This document shows positions 26,938 to 37,598 of a stretch of DNA of 64,000 nucleotides, piece after piece. The translations under genes were made by a program, and so were the position numbers. Positions within the stretch are counted from its first letter, which is position 1, and every line of letters begins with the position of its first letter. Location of the stretch: assembly GCA_934663645.1 (NCBI GenBank), contig CAKUKR010000002.1, positions 6,647 to 70,646 on the forward strand. The letters run 5' to 3'. The notes beneath the pieces were generated by a model. That model made no database searches. It saw only the letters and a list, made by a program, of their open reading frames with translations, and had not been told where the DNA came from. Source of the DNA: an uncultured Muribaculaceae bacterium. GTDB taxonomy: Bacteria; Bacteroidota; Bacteroidia; Bacteroidales; Muribaculaceae.

Positions 26938-29361
26938 ATGAGACACAAACTTACCTGCATCATCCTGGCCGCCTCGCTGGCAGCCCCGGCCTTGGCACAG
27001 GATTTCACCGTAAGCGGCATCAAGTACTCCGTACTGTCCGAGGAGGAAATGACCTGCGCCGTCACAAACGGCCAAAGCTACTCTGAAGCCTCGCTGACAA
27101 TCCCGGCTTCCGTAACTCACAACGGCAAGCAATATTCCGTGGTGCAACTCGGAGACGAAGCCTTCTCGACAAACAAGAAAATCGAGAACGTGAAAATCGC
27201 TGACTCCGTAACCCGATTCGGGACATACGCCTTCCAGGACTGCCCAAACCTCCGCTCCGTCGAGTTCGGCGACAAAATCACGGAATTCGGGTCGTCCACA
27301 TTCAGCGGCGACTCCCTGCTCGTCAGCGTCTCCCCGATACCCGATACGGCGGGAGCGATACCCTACGGCATGTTCCTGGACTGCAAGCGCCTTGAAAACA
27401 TTTCCATTGGCAACGGGGTAACGTCAATAGGATACCTTGCCTTCGGCAACTGCGCCGCCCTGCAAGAGATTGCACTTCCCTCCGCACTCACTGAAATCAA
27501 GAACTCCGCCTTCTCCGGCTGCTCATCTGTCACGTCGTTTGCTATCCCCGCAAGCGTAACGAGCATCGCCAACGACGTGTTCGACGGCTGCTCCTCTCTG
27601 GAAAGCCTCACCGTGGAGGCCGGCAACACCTCATACACCGCTGCCGGGAACATACTATACACAGCAGACCTGTCAACACTCATAAAATGCGCAGCAAAGA
27701 CACAAGGCGAAATAGAGCTCCCGGCAGGCGTGAAGGAAATACTCAGCAATGCCTTTAACGGCTGCGCCGCCCTGACATACATCGGCCTGCCCTCCGGCTT
27801 GCAAAAGATAGGGTTCGGAGCCTTCGACGGCTGTGCCTCAATTGAGCGCGTCACCATACCAGAAAGCTGCCTCGACCTGGGGCAATACGCCTTCGACCAC
27901 TGCTCCTCGCTCACTGCATTCTATCTGCCCACAAAGCTCGAGACAATACCGTTCGGACTGCTTGCCCACTGCTCCTCCCTTCCCAGCATCTGGATTCCGA
28001 ACACTGTCAAGACCATTGAACGCCAAGCATTTGACAACTGTCTTGCCCTTACTTCCATAAGCCTGCCCAAAGCCCTCGTATCCCTCGACCCCGTGGCTTT
28101 TTACGAATGCCACAATCTCGAAGAAGTCAACATAGCAGACGGCTGTGAAAACTACAAGAGCATCGACGGAGTGGTCTACTCACCAGACCTGAAAACTGTG
28201 ATACTCTGCCCCAACGGCAAGTCCGGAAACCTCGACATACCCGACGGAATCACCGAAATCGCCCCGCTCGCATACTATAACTGCCAGAAAATAACAAATG
28301 TCAAGATACCGGAGACCGTCACCTCAATCGGCATGTCGGCTTTCGAAAACTGCTACGCCCTGGAAACCATAAACCTGCCAGAGTCCATAACATTCATGGA
28401 TGAGAGCATATTCTTCAAATGCCTCTCACTCAAGAACCTGACGATTCCCTCGTCCATAAAACGCCTCCCCACATCCACATGCCAGCTGTGCGAAAGCCTC
28501 GAATGGATCAAGCTCCCCGAAACGCTTGAGGTCATCGGCTACGGAGCGTTCCAGAAATGCGAAAGCCTCACCGAAATCGAAATCCCCGAAACTGTCAAGA
28601 CCATCGAAGATTACGCATTCGTGTGGTGTACAGGCCTCAAAGAAATCATCATTCCGAACAATGTCACATACTACGGGGATTACATGTTCACAAAATGCAC
28701 CAGCCTGCAGAAAGTCGTGCTGTCTAACGGCAACGGCGGACATGTCCCGAACATACGCTATGCCATGTTCACGCAATGCGACAACCTCGAGGAGATAGAA
28801 ATACCCGAAGGCGTGACCACAATCGCCGAATACGCCTTCACCCTGTGTCCGAAACTGAACGTCAAGCTCCCCTCCACCCTGACCACAATAGGAGGCAAGG
28901 CATTCGCGGGCTGCAATGCCATGACATCGCTGAACTTCGGGCCTGACATGAAATACGTCGGCTATCAGGCATTCTACTCATGCCCGGGACTCAAAACCAT
29001 AAGCTGTGAAAGCACCGTGCCGCCGACACTTGACGGCCCATGCTTCGACACAGAGGCATACACAAGCGTTGCCCTGACAGTGCCCGAATCCTCAATGAAC
29101 GCATACAAAAACGCGACTGAATGGAAGGAGTTCACCGACATAAACGGCTCGGGAGCCGTAGACGGCATAGCCGCAGACTCCCGTTTCAGCATAAACGGCC
29201 GTGAAATAACGGCTCTCGACACCAACGCATACATCGAAGTGTACACCACAGCAGGCAATGCAGTGTACAGAGGCTGCGGCGGCAGGACAATAACACTGCC
29301 CGAGGCAGGCATATACATCATACGCATTGACGGCAAGGCTGTAAAGGCATACGTCAAGTAA
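26938..29361 (+). CDS. BspA-like leucine-rich-repeat surface protein with T9SS-type C-terminal domain
   Basis: 807 residues with signal peptide 1-20. Some 25 LRR_5 (BspA/Treponema pallidum type) repeats of about 23 residues follow, each with the pattern I..YAF..C..L..I.IP..V..I. The last 65 residues (from about 742) change to FSINGREITALD, then VYTTAGNAVY, GGRTITLPEAGIYII and a final KAYVK. This is the layout of a type IX secretion C-terminal sorting domain. BspA-like proteins are adhesins that bind host proteins or other bacteria. The CTD fits with porX/porW in this window. A terminator hairpin follows at 29394. Confidence 0.9.
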   Translation: MRHKLTCIILAASLAAPALAQDFTVSGIKYSVLSEEEMTCAVTNGQSYSEASLTIPASVTHNGKQYSVVQLGDEAFSTNKKIENVKIADSVTRFGTYAFQDCPNLRSVEFGDKITEFGSSTFSGDSLLVSVSPIPDTAGAIPYGMFLDCKRLENISIGNGVTSIGYLAFGNCAALQEIALPSALTEIKNSAFSGCSSVTSFAIPASVTSIANDVFDGCSSLESLTVEAGNTSYTAAGNILYTADLSTLIKCAAKTQGEIELPAGVKEILSNAFNGCAALTYIGLPSGLQKIGFGAFDGCASIERVTIPESCLDLGQYAFDHCSSLTAFYLPTKLETIPFGLLAHCSSLPSIWIPNTVKTIERQAFDNCLALTSISLPKALVSLDPVAFYECHNLEEVNIADGCENYKSIDGVVYSPDLKTVILCPNGKSGNLDIPDGITEIAPLAYYNCQKITNVKIPETVTSIGMSAFENCYALETINLPESITFMDESIFFKCLSLKNLTIPSSIKRLPTSTCQLCESLEWIKLPETLEVIGYGAFQKCESLTEIEIPETVKTIEDYAFVWCTGLKEIIIPNNVTYYGDYMFTKCTSLQKVVLSNGNGGHVPNIRYAMFTQCDNLEEIEIPEGVTTIAEYAFTLCPKLNVKLPSTLTTIGGKAFAGCNAMTSLNFGPDMKYVGYQAFYSCPGLKTISCESTVPPTLDGPCFDTEAYTSVALTVPESSMNAYKNATEWKEFTDINGSGAVDGIAADSRFSINGREITALDTNAYIEVYTTAGNAVYRGCGGRTITLPEAGIYIIRIDGKAVKAYVK

Positions 29362-29393
29362 CGCACACGACCTGAACAATACCGCAAACGGCT

Positions 29394-29425
29394 GCAGGGA
29401 GGGGACACGCCAAGCCCCTCCCTGC
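29394..29425 (+). terminator. Terminator of BspA-like gene
   Basis: GCAGGGAGGGG pairs with CCCCTCCCTGC around a loop of about 10 nt, followed by CATTTT. It lies 33 nt after the stop. Confidence 0.75.
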
Positions 29426-29471
29426 CATTTTCCTCGACAGCGGCGCAGTCCATGCCGTTGTCCCCAAAAGC

Positions 29472-29513
29472 AAAGCCGCTGACATCACAAACTTGTGATT
29501 GTCAACGGCTTTT
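29472..29513 (-). terminator. Terminator of tRNA-Pro(TGG)
   Basis: On the minus strand, AAAAGCCG-TTGACAATCACAA folds back onto TTGTGATGTCAGCGGCTTT. It lies directly after the 3' end of the tRNA. The T-rich end is short. Confidence 0.7.
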
Positions 29514-29520
29514 CATCGTG

Positions 29521-29595
29521 TCGGGGTGAAAGGATTCGAACCTTCGACCCCCTGCTCCCAAAGCAGGTGCGCTAACCGGACTGCGCTACGCCCCG
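29521..29595 (-). tRNA. tRNA-Pro (TGG anticodon)
   Basis: On the minus strand the anticodon stem CCTGC/GCAGG encloses loop TTTGGGA, giving anticodon TGG. The T arm carries GGTTCGAATCC, and the acceptor is CGGGGCG/CACCCCG with discriminator A. Acceptor position 6:67 is C-A, a mismatch; the other tRNA-Pro in the window has T-A there. CCA is not encoded. Confidence 0.93.
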
Positions 29596-29631
29596 ATAAC
29601 CTCTCTGTTCAGATAGGCGGTGCAAATTTAG

Positions 29632-31737
<2,106 letters not shown>

Positions 31738-31758
31738 GCTAACCGCACACTCCCGACC

Positions 31759-32499
31759 GTGAAGGCTGACATCCAAGGCACAGAGCATCACCGCCGCCGC
31801 GCGCAGCTGCGAGACAGGCTGCGGCAGCGTGTCAAGATACACCGCGAGGGCACGAACATACTCATCGTGCTCGCGCTGATGCTTGTCGCCGTCAACGTCC
31901 CGGCGTGGATATACCTGCCGCCGCTGGTGTTGCCGCCGCTATGCTCCATCGTTTCCGTGGTGACTTACGGCTTCATCTTCAACTTCTTCCGCTGCCCCAC
32001 GCGCAAATACCGCGGGCAGCGAGAGGATATGGTCATCAGCTCCGTTGACGGCCGCGTCGTAGCCATAGAGCGCGTCGAGGAGTGCGAGTACCTGAAGGGG
32101 GAAGCCGTTATGGTGTCGGTATTCATGTCGCCGCTGAACGTGCACGCCAACTGGTACCCGCTCGACGGCAATGTAGAATATGTCCGCCACCACCGCGGAC
32201 GTTTCCTCTCGGCATACCTGCCCAAGGCCAGCACCGACAACGAGCGAAGCACCGTCGGCATACGCGACCCCAAGGGGCGATGCATCACCGTCCGCCAGAT
32301 AGCCGGCGCGATGGCCAGGCGCATAGTGACTTACGCCCGCAAGGGGAACAAGGCCAGCATCGACAGCCACCTTGGTTTCATCAAGTTCGGCTCACGGGTA
32401 GACATATACCTGCCCACGGATGCCGAGATACTAATAAACATCGGCGACAAGGTGAGCGGAGGGCTGACACCCCTCGCCCGGCTTGCCGCTGCACAGTGA
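31759..32499 (+). CDS. psd: Phosphatidylserine decarboxylase proenzyme
   Basis: 246 residues, starting at GTG 31759 since no suitable ATG lies near the N-terminus. Two hydrophobic segments (about 33-50 and 54-72) anchor it in the inner membrane. The catalytic part has SSVDGRVV, FMSPLNVHANWYP and the self-cleavage region IKFGSRVD, where the Ser becomes the pyruvoyl cofactor. It makes phosphatidylethanolamine from phosphatidylserine. The next gene makes its substrate. It is 21 nt after gyrB and 40 nt before pssA. Confidence 0.93.
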   Translation: MKADIQGTEHHRRRAQLRDRLRQRVKIHREGTNILIVLALMLVAVNVPAWIYLPPLVLPPLCSIVSVVTYGFIFNFFRCPTRKYRGQREDMVISSVDGRVVAIERVEECEYLKGEAVMVSVFMSPLNVHANWYPLDGNVEYVRHHRGRFLSAYLPKASTDNERSTVGIRDPKGRCITVRQIAGAMARRIVTYARKGNKASIDSHLGFIKFGSRVDIYLPTDAEILINIGDKVSGGLTPLARLAAAQ

Positions 32500-32539
32500 C
32501 ACACGCGCCACACAGCGGCGCTACCTAACGTCTGCGACT

Positions 32540-33262
32540 ATGAACATACTGGTACGCAACATACCCAACACGATAACGTGCATCAACCTCATCGCGGGAT
32601 GCCTCGCCATAGTCTGCGCAATGTCGCCGGACCCCTGCTGCGCTGGGCTTTGCGGACGGCACTGGGCATATATATGTATCGGCATCGCCGCCATCGCCGA
32701 CTTCTGCGACGGGCTGGCGGCGCGGCTGCTGCACGCCTACTCCCCGATGGGGAAGGAACTCGACTCGCTGTGCGACCTGGTGAGCTTCGGCGTTGCGCCG
32801 GCAATGATAGCCTTCCAGTGCATGAAGGCCTCCCCCGAAACCGCAGCCATCGCACCGGCAGCGATATTCATAGCCGTCTGCGGCGCGTTGCGCCTCGCCC
32901 GCTTCAACGTGGACGAGCGCCAGACCTCCTCGTTCATAGGGCTGCCGATACCCGCCAACGCCATTTTCTGGATCGGACTGACCGAAATCATCGGCGGCAA
33001 CGCCGCAACGCTCGGACTCGTCCCCTCACTGCTCATCATCTTGGCAGCGAGCCTCATCATGGTATTGCCGCTGCCTATGTTCTCCCTCAAGTTCAAGAAC
33101 CTGCGCTGGCAGGGCAACCGCGTCCGCTGGGTCATGATAGCCGCTGCCATCGCACTTGTAGCCTCGCTCGGCGTGGGAGGGCTGATGTGGGTGATAGTGG
33201 CATACCTGCTGCTCTCGACAGCAAACGACATTAGCACCAAACAAATCAAAAACAAGCCATGA
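32540..33262 (+). CDS. pssA: CDP-diacylglycerol-serine O-phosphatidyltransferase
   Basis: 240 residues from ATG 32540, where NIPNTITCINLIAGCLAI begins, as usual for the family. The CDP-alcohol phosphotransferase motif DG-x2-AR-x8-G-x3-D-x3-D is complete (DGLAAR, then GKELDSLCD). Six or more transmembrane segments are predicted. It joins serine to CDP-diacylglycerol, giving phosphatidylserine for psd. Its stop overlaps the DUF4834 gene by 4 nt. Confidence 0.94.
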   Translation: MNILVRNIPNTITCINLIAGCLAIVCAMSPDPCCAGLCGRHWAYICIGIAAIADFCDGLAARLLHAYSPMGKELDSLCDLVSFGVAPAMIAFQCMKASPETAAIAPAAIFIAVCGALRLARFNVDERQTSSFIGLPIPANAIFWIGLTEIIGGNAATLGLVPSLLIILAASLIMVLPLPMFSLKFKNLRWQGNRVRWVMIAAAIALVASLGVGGLMWVIVAYLLLSTANDISTKQIKNKP

Positions 33263-33675
33263 AATTGCTCACTCTGATTATTATACTAATCCCCTTGGCT
33301 CTGTGGCTGCTGCGTCCGCTGATACGTAAATGGATATACCGCACCTTAGAGCGCAAGGCCGAGGATATGCTGCGCCGCGCAGCCGGGATGCCCCCCCGCG
33401 GCAAGAAACAGCGCAGCAACAACGCGGCTGAGGAAGACGACGGCTCATACCGCGCTGGCAGCAGCTCGTCATCGTATCACACTGGCTACGGCTACGGCTA
33501 CGAGCGGCACGACGGCCCGATAATACCGCACGAATATGCCGAAGATGTGGAGTTCACAGAATACCGCGACTACAGCAGCGACACAAAAATACGCACCAGC
33601 GACACTGGAGAGCAGAGCATAGTCATCGAAAAGCAGGTGACAGACGTGCAATGGGAAGAAATCAAGGACAAGTGA
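33259..33675 (+). CDS. DUF4834 family small membrane protein
   Basis: 138 residues with one N-terminal transmembrane segment (3-20), then a basic stretch. A Ser/Tyr/Gly-rich disordered middle (SSSSSYHTGYGYGY) and an acidic C-terminus containing EYRDYSSD and DVQWEEIKD complete it. DUF4834 proteins are found beside psd and pssA in Bacteroidetes, and their function is not known. Translational overlap with pssA suggests a role tied to phospholipid synthesis (inference). Confidence 0.85.
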   Translation: MKLLTLIIILIPLALWLLRPLIRKWIYRTLERKAEDMLRRAAGMPPRGKKQRSNNAAEEDDGSYRAGSSSSSYHTGYGYGYERHDGPIIPHEYAEDVEFTEYRDYSSDTKIRTSDTGEQSIVIEKQVTDVQWEEIKDK

Positions 33676-33688
33676 AACCAGCTACAAT

Positions 33689-34540
33689 ATGACCAGCAAG
33701 GCACGGACACTGTATGTCAGCGACCTCGACGGCACGCTGCTCAACACCAGCTCTGCGGTTAGCCCGCGCAGCCGCGAGCTGCTCAACCGTGCAATCGAGG
33801 ACGGCGCTCTGTTCACCGTGGCTACGGCACGCACTCCCGCGACTGTCAGCACGCTGCTCGACGGCATACGCATGACGCTGCCCGCTGTGGTGATGACCGG
33901 AGCCGCCCTTTGGGACGCTGCAACCGGCATCTACTCCGACATCCACGGCATACCCGCCGGCACCGTCCGCCAACTGGTGGAGATATACCGCGACTGCGGC
34001 ACGCCCACGTTCATATACCGCCTCGTGGACGGCTTAATCGAGATATACCACTACGGCGAACTGTCGGAAACAGAACGGCAATTCCTCGCCGAACGCATCG
34101 ACAACCCCTACAAGCATTTCGAGAGCCGCGACTGCCAGCCTGACGGTGTGCCCAACTGCATGGACGATGTGGTGCTGTTCTACGCCATGCAGCCCGACGG
34201 CAAGGCTCGCGCCGCATACGAGCGCATCAAGGCTCTCCCTGTCACACCGCTTTGCTACCACGACATATTCGGGCCGCAAACGTCGATAGTGGAAGTGTTC
34301 GGGCCGCAGACCACCAAGGCCAACGCCGTCTGCCGCCTCGCCCGGAGCATCGGCGCGGAAAGGATAGTCTCATTCGGCGACAACGTCAACGACCTGCCGC
34401 TCATGGAGACAGCAGATGTGGCAGTAGCCGTGGGCAACGCCGTGCCAGAAGCACGACAGGCCGCCGACATAGTCATCGACACCAACGACACCGATGCCGT
34501 AGCGCGGTTCATACTTGATGACATGAACAGACAGCGATGA
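33689..34540 (+). CDS. Cof-type HAD-IIB phosphatase
   Basis: 283 residues. Motif I is VSDLDGTLLNTSS, motif II is the Thr in VATARTPAT, and the C-terminal motifs are Lys in TTKANAV and FGDNVNDLPLMETA. A large C2B cap lies between. The family dephosphorylates sugar phosphates, nucleotides or cofactors such as FMN; the substrate is not predictable. It lies 13 nt after DUF4834 and overlaps the histidine kinase start by 4 nt (ATGA). Confidence 0.92.
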   Translation: MTSKARTLYVSDLDGTLLNTSSAVSPRSRELLNRAIEDGALFTVATARTPATVSTLLDGIRMTLPAVVMTGAALWDAATGIYSDIHGIPAGTVRQLVEIYRDCGTPTFIYRLVDGLIEIYHYGELSETERQFLAERIDNPYKHFESRDCQPDGVPNCMDDVVLFYAMQPDGKARAAYERIKALPVTPLCYHDIFGPQTSIVEVFGPQTTKANAVCRLARSIGAERIVSFGDNVNDLPLMETADVAVAVGNAVPEARQAADIVIDTNDTDAVARFILDDMNRQR

Positions 34541-35760
34541 GGATAGTGTACGACAAACGCCAGCTGTGGAAATTCCTGTTCCTCGCCCTTGCCCTCGCAG
34601 CGGTGGCGGCGTTCCTGCTCATCTCCAACAACCTTGTCAAACAGCTCGCCCGCCAGGAGCGCGAGCGAATGAACATCTGGGCAAAAGCCACCGAAAAACT
34701 CGCCTCGTCGAGCGACGACGCCGATTTCGAGTTCATTCTCGAAATCATTCAGCAAAACAACACCATACCCGTAATGGTCGCCGACAGCAGGGGCAACATC
34801 ACCGAGTTCCGCAACTTCGACCTGCCAGACAATGCCGACAAAGACAAGATTAGCTATTTCGAGCTCTCCGATGAAAACCGGCAGTACCTCCAGAAACGCC
34901 TTGCCAAAATGTGCAACGGCAAGTCGATAGCCGCAGCGGCCGCCGCATCCGACCATTTCATCGAGGTAAAGGGGTTTGAGAACACCCGGCAGTACATAAT
35001 CTACGAAGACTCGATACTGCTGCGACGCCTCAGCCAGTTCCCCTACATACAGCTCGCGATAATGATAGCCGTGGCTTTCGTCATATACGGCATTTTCGTC
35101 TATACCAAGCGGGCCGAGCAGAACCGAGTATGGGTGGGACTGTGCAAGGAAACGGCGCACCAGCTCGGCACCCCGATATCATCGCTAATGGCATGGTCAC
35201 AATACCTCGAATCCACAGGCACTGACCGCGACACCATCTCCGAAATCGACAAGGACGTGCGCCGCCTATCCATGATCGCCGAGCGGTTCTCCAAAATCGG
35301 CTCGCGACCCGATATGGAGCTCGAATACATCAACGAGGCAACGGCTCGCGGGCTGGAATACATGAGCAGCCGCCTCTCCGGCAAGGTCATCATGGAGCTG
35401 CACCCCAGTGAGGACGACCATCCTGTCATGATTTCCCCCCCACTCTTCGCATGGGTGCTCGAGAACCTCACCAAGAACGCCGTGGACGCCATGGACGGCG
35501 AGGGCAGAATAGACATCGTCACCGGCTGCGAAAGGAACTACGCATACATCGACGTGACCGACACCGGCAAGGGCATCGCCCGCAAGAACTTCCGCAACGT
35601 GTTCAACGCCGGCTACACCACCAAGAAACGCGGCTGGGGACTGGGGCTTACGCTCGTAAAACGCATCATCGAGGACTATCACCGAGGACGCATCTATGTC
35701 AAGGACTCCGAGCCGGGCGTAGGCACCACGTTCCGCATCGAGATCCCTTTAGTCTCCTGA
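34537..35760 (+). CDS. Membrane sensor histidine kinase, possible PorY
   Basis: 407 residues. Transmembrane segments at about 12-30 and 171-190 bracket a periplasmic sensor of roughly 140 residues. The H-box is KETAHQLGTPISSL with phosphoacceptor His208. The N-box is ENLTKNAVDAM, and the G boxes are DTGKGI and GWGLGLTLVKRI. No HAMP domain is evident. No response regulator is adjacent, so it is an orphan kinase. Size, topology and H-box type resemble PorY, the PorX partner in Porphyromonas, but I infer this without alignment. Confidence 0.88.
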   Translation: MRIVYDKRQLWKFLFLALALAAVAAFLLISNNLVKQLARQERERMNIWAKATEKLASSSDDADFEFILEIIQQNNTIPVMVADSRGNITEFRNFDLPDNADKDKISYFELSDENRQYLQKRLAKMCNGKSIAAAAAASDHFIEVKGFENTRQYIIYEDSILLRRLSQFPYIQLAIMIAVAFVIYGIFVYTKRAEQNRVWVGLCKETAHQLGTPISSLMAWSQYLESTGTDRDTISEIDKDVRRLSMIAERFSKIGSRPDMELEYINEATARGLEYMSSRLSGKVIMELHPSEDDHPVMISPPLFAWVLENLTKNAVDAMDGEGRIDIVTGCERNYAYIDVTDTGKGIARKNFRNVFNAGYTTKKRGWGLGLTLVKRIIEDYHRGRIYVKDSEPGVGTTFRIEIPLVS

Positions 35761-35971
35761 CCCGACCGCACCCCGGCACCCCTATCGGCTCATTTTTACC
35801 ACAAAAACCGCATCTGCCGGCTCAAGTTAAGCCGATTTGCCGCCTAAAAACACCACCTTTGGGCCGATTCCCCTCTGCTACACTCTGGCAAACGTGTAAA
35901 AAGCTACGGAGATTGTCAACAATATCCGTAACTTTTCACGCGACACACTCGATATTCTCAACTCATTGATG

Positions 35972-35979
35972 TAACTTTG
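35972..35979 (+). promoter_or_regulatory. Probable -7 box TAACTTTG
   Basis: TAACTTTG lies 31 nt before the ATG at 36011, with no clear -33 TTG. The rest of 35761-36010 shows nothing else. Confidence 0.55.
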
Positions 35980-36010
35980 CAGCGCAAAACTATTCACTGA
36001 CCACGAAATC

Positions 36011-37342
36011 ATGAAAACATCTACGTCCAAAATACTGTTGCGCGGACTTCTCGCCGCCGCTATCTGCCTCCCCTCGCTCGCGGCGAATGCCGTCACAGAC
36101 GAGGAAATGGACCACGCCCGCGCTATCGCCGGACAGGTTTACCTGCGCTATACCAACGACAAAGCAGAATACCTCGACGGCAAAAAAGCCCAGTCTGTCA
36201 AGGAGCTGCGCTCTATGGTCGAAGGACACAAGACCGACGCGGACAACCTCAAGCAGTTTCTCGCCGCTCCCGTCAGCAAGGATTACGCCTCGTGGGGCAA
36301 GGAACAGCTCGCCGCATATTGGAGCAAGACTTTCTTCCAGAACGCCAACCTGAGCAAGAAGGCTGAGCAGAGCCGCAACAACAAAATCAAGGCCAGCATC
36401 GGCACAATGACTGTCACTGAGCCATCTGCCGAAAAGCCGCAGCCCGAAGAACAGCCCCAGGAACAGCAAGCACAAGCCGCTATCCCTGCAGAACAGACTG
36501 CCGCGCAGGAGCCTCCCGTACAGGCTGTTGACTCCTCCGCTGCCGAGACATCCGCTGAAGAAGAGGTCGCACAAGCAGACCAGGGCTCAAACACATGGCT
36601 TTACGTCGTCCTGCTCATCGTCCTCATCGGCATCGTCATCTGGCTCGTGCTGTACGCAATGCGTGCCATGAAAGGCCCGGAGCAGAAACTGGCGTCACCC
36701 GAGAAGCGGCAGAAAGCCGAGCCCTCGGAGATGCAAGACAAATACGCTCCGCAACCAGCGCCTGCATACGACGCCGCTGCCGCTTCTGACACCGAAATCG
36801 AGGATATGCAGGCACGATACGCCAACACCATTGCCGCCAAGAACGAGGAAATCGAACGGCTGCGCCGCGCCCTCGACAACAGCCGCGCCGCAGAGCAGGA
36901 AGCCCGCACACGCGCCGACCAGCTCACCGCCCGCGTCTCCCAGCTGCAACAGCAGCTGCAGTCAATGCGCGACAAGCCAGCTCCCCAACCGGCGCCGCGA
37001 CAGCCGCAGCCCGCGCCTGGAGGCGAACGGGTCATTTACCTCGGCCGCGCCAACCGCAACCGCGTGTTCGTCCGCGCAGACCGACAGGTAACTCCCGGCA
37101 AGACCGTGTACCGACTTGTCACAACAAACAACCTTACAGGCACATTCACCGTCGAGACAGACCCCTCGGTAGTGGCCCTCGTGTCGCTCGATGCACAGAC
37201 CACCCTTTACGGCGCGTGCGAAGCACCGACTCTCGCCGGCGCGGAATCCTGCTCGCGCATCGTCACCGACACAGCCGGCTCCGCAATATTCGAGGACAAC
37301 TGCTGGAAGGTGCTGCACCCGGCTGCAATCCACCTCGAGTGA
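36011..37342 (+). CDS. Uncharacterised membrane protein with periplasmic domain and cytoplasmic coiled coil
   Basis: 443 residues. A signal peptide (1-26) is followed by a helical segment (28-130) and a Gln/Glu/Pro/Ala-rich linker (138-190). One transmembrane helix follows (about 196-216), then a second low-complexity stretch. A strong coiled coil (about 259-320, heptad-like EEIERLRRALDN and LTARVSQLQQQL) leads through a Pro/Gln linker (321-337) to a compact C-terminal domain of about 100 residues. I do not recognise a family. The layout suggests an envelope sensor or tether joining periplasm to cytoplasm. It has its own promoter box and no obvious operon partners. Confidence 0.8.
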   Translation: MKTSTSKILLRGLLAAAICLPSLAANAVTDEEMDHARAIAGQVYLRYTNDKAEYLDGKKAQSVKELRSMVEGHKTDADNLKQFLAAPVSKDYASWGKEQLAAYWSKTFFQNANLSKKAEQSRNNKIKASIGTMTVTEPSAEKPQPEEQPQEQQAQAAIPAEQTAAQEPPVQAVDSSAAETSAEEEVAQADQGSNTWLYVVLLIVLIGIVIWLVLYAMRAMKGPEQKLASPEKRQKAEPSEMQDKYAPQPAPAYDAAAASDTEIEDMQARYANTIAAKNEEIERLRRALDNSRAAEQEARTRADQLTARVSQLQQQLQSMRDKPAPQPAPRQPQPAPGGERVIYLGRANRNRVFVRADRQVTPGKTVYRLVTTNNLTGTFTVETDPSVVALVSLDAQTTLYGACEAPTLAGAESCSRIVTDTAGSAIFEDNCWKVLHPAAIHLE

Positions 37343-37495
37343 TCTTCCTCCCCATCGCGCCTCTGCTCGCCACCAACAGCATTGGCGATATTCGCCCGAC
37401 ACACATTTATTTGTGAGCCGGGCCGATTTTTTACACCCGAAAACCAACCGCGACAAAAATTTTCGGCTCAACGGATATTTTATATTAACAACGCT

Positions 37496-37526
37496 TGTTT
37501 ATTCCCGAAACTTTTTATAACTTTAC
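37496..37526 (+). promoter_or_regulatory. Promoter of MenA-like gene
   Basis: TTG (37496-37498), 20 nt, TAACTTTA (37519-37526), one base off consensus. The leader is about 70 nt. Confidence 0.65.
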
Positions 37527-37598
37527 AGCCGAAAACATTCAACATTGGGCGAAAGCGGCAGCGACTGTCGCCTATGCCTTTGATAATAATACAGTTAT

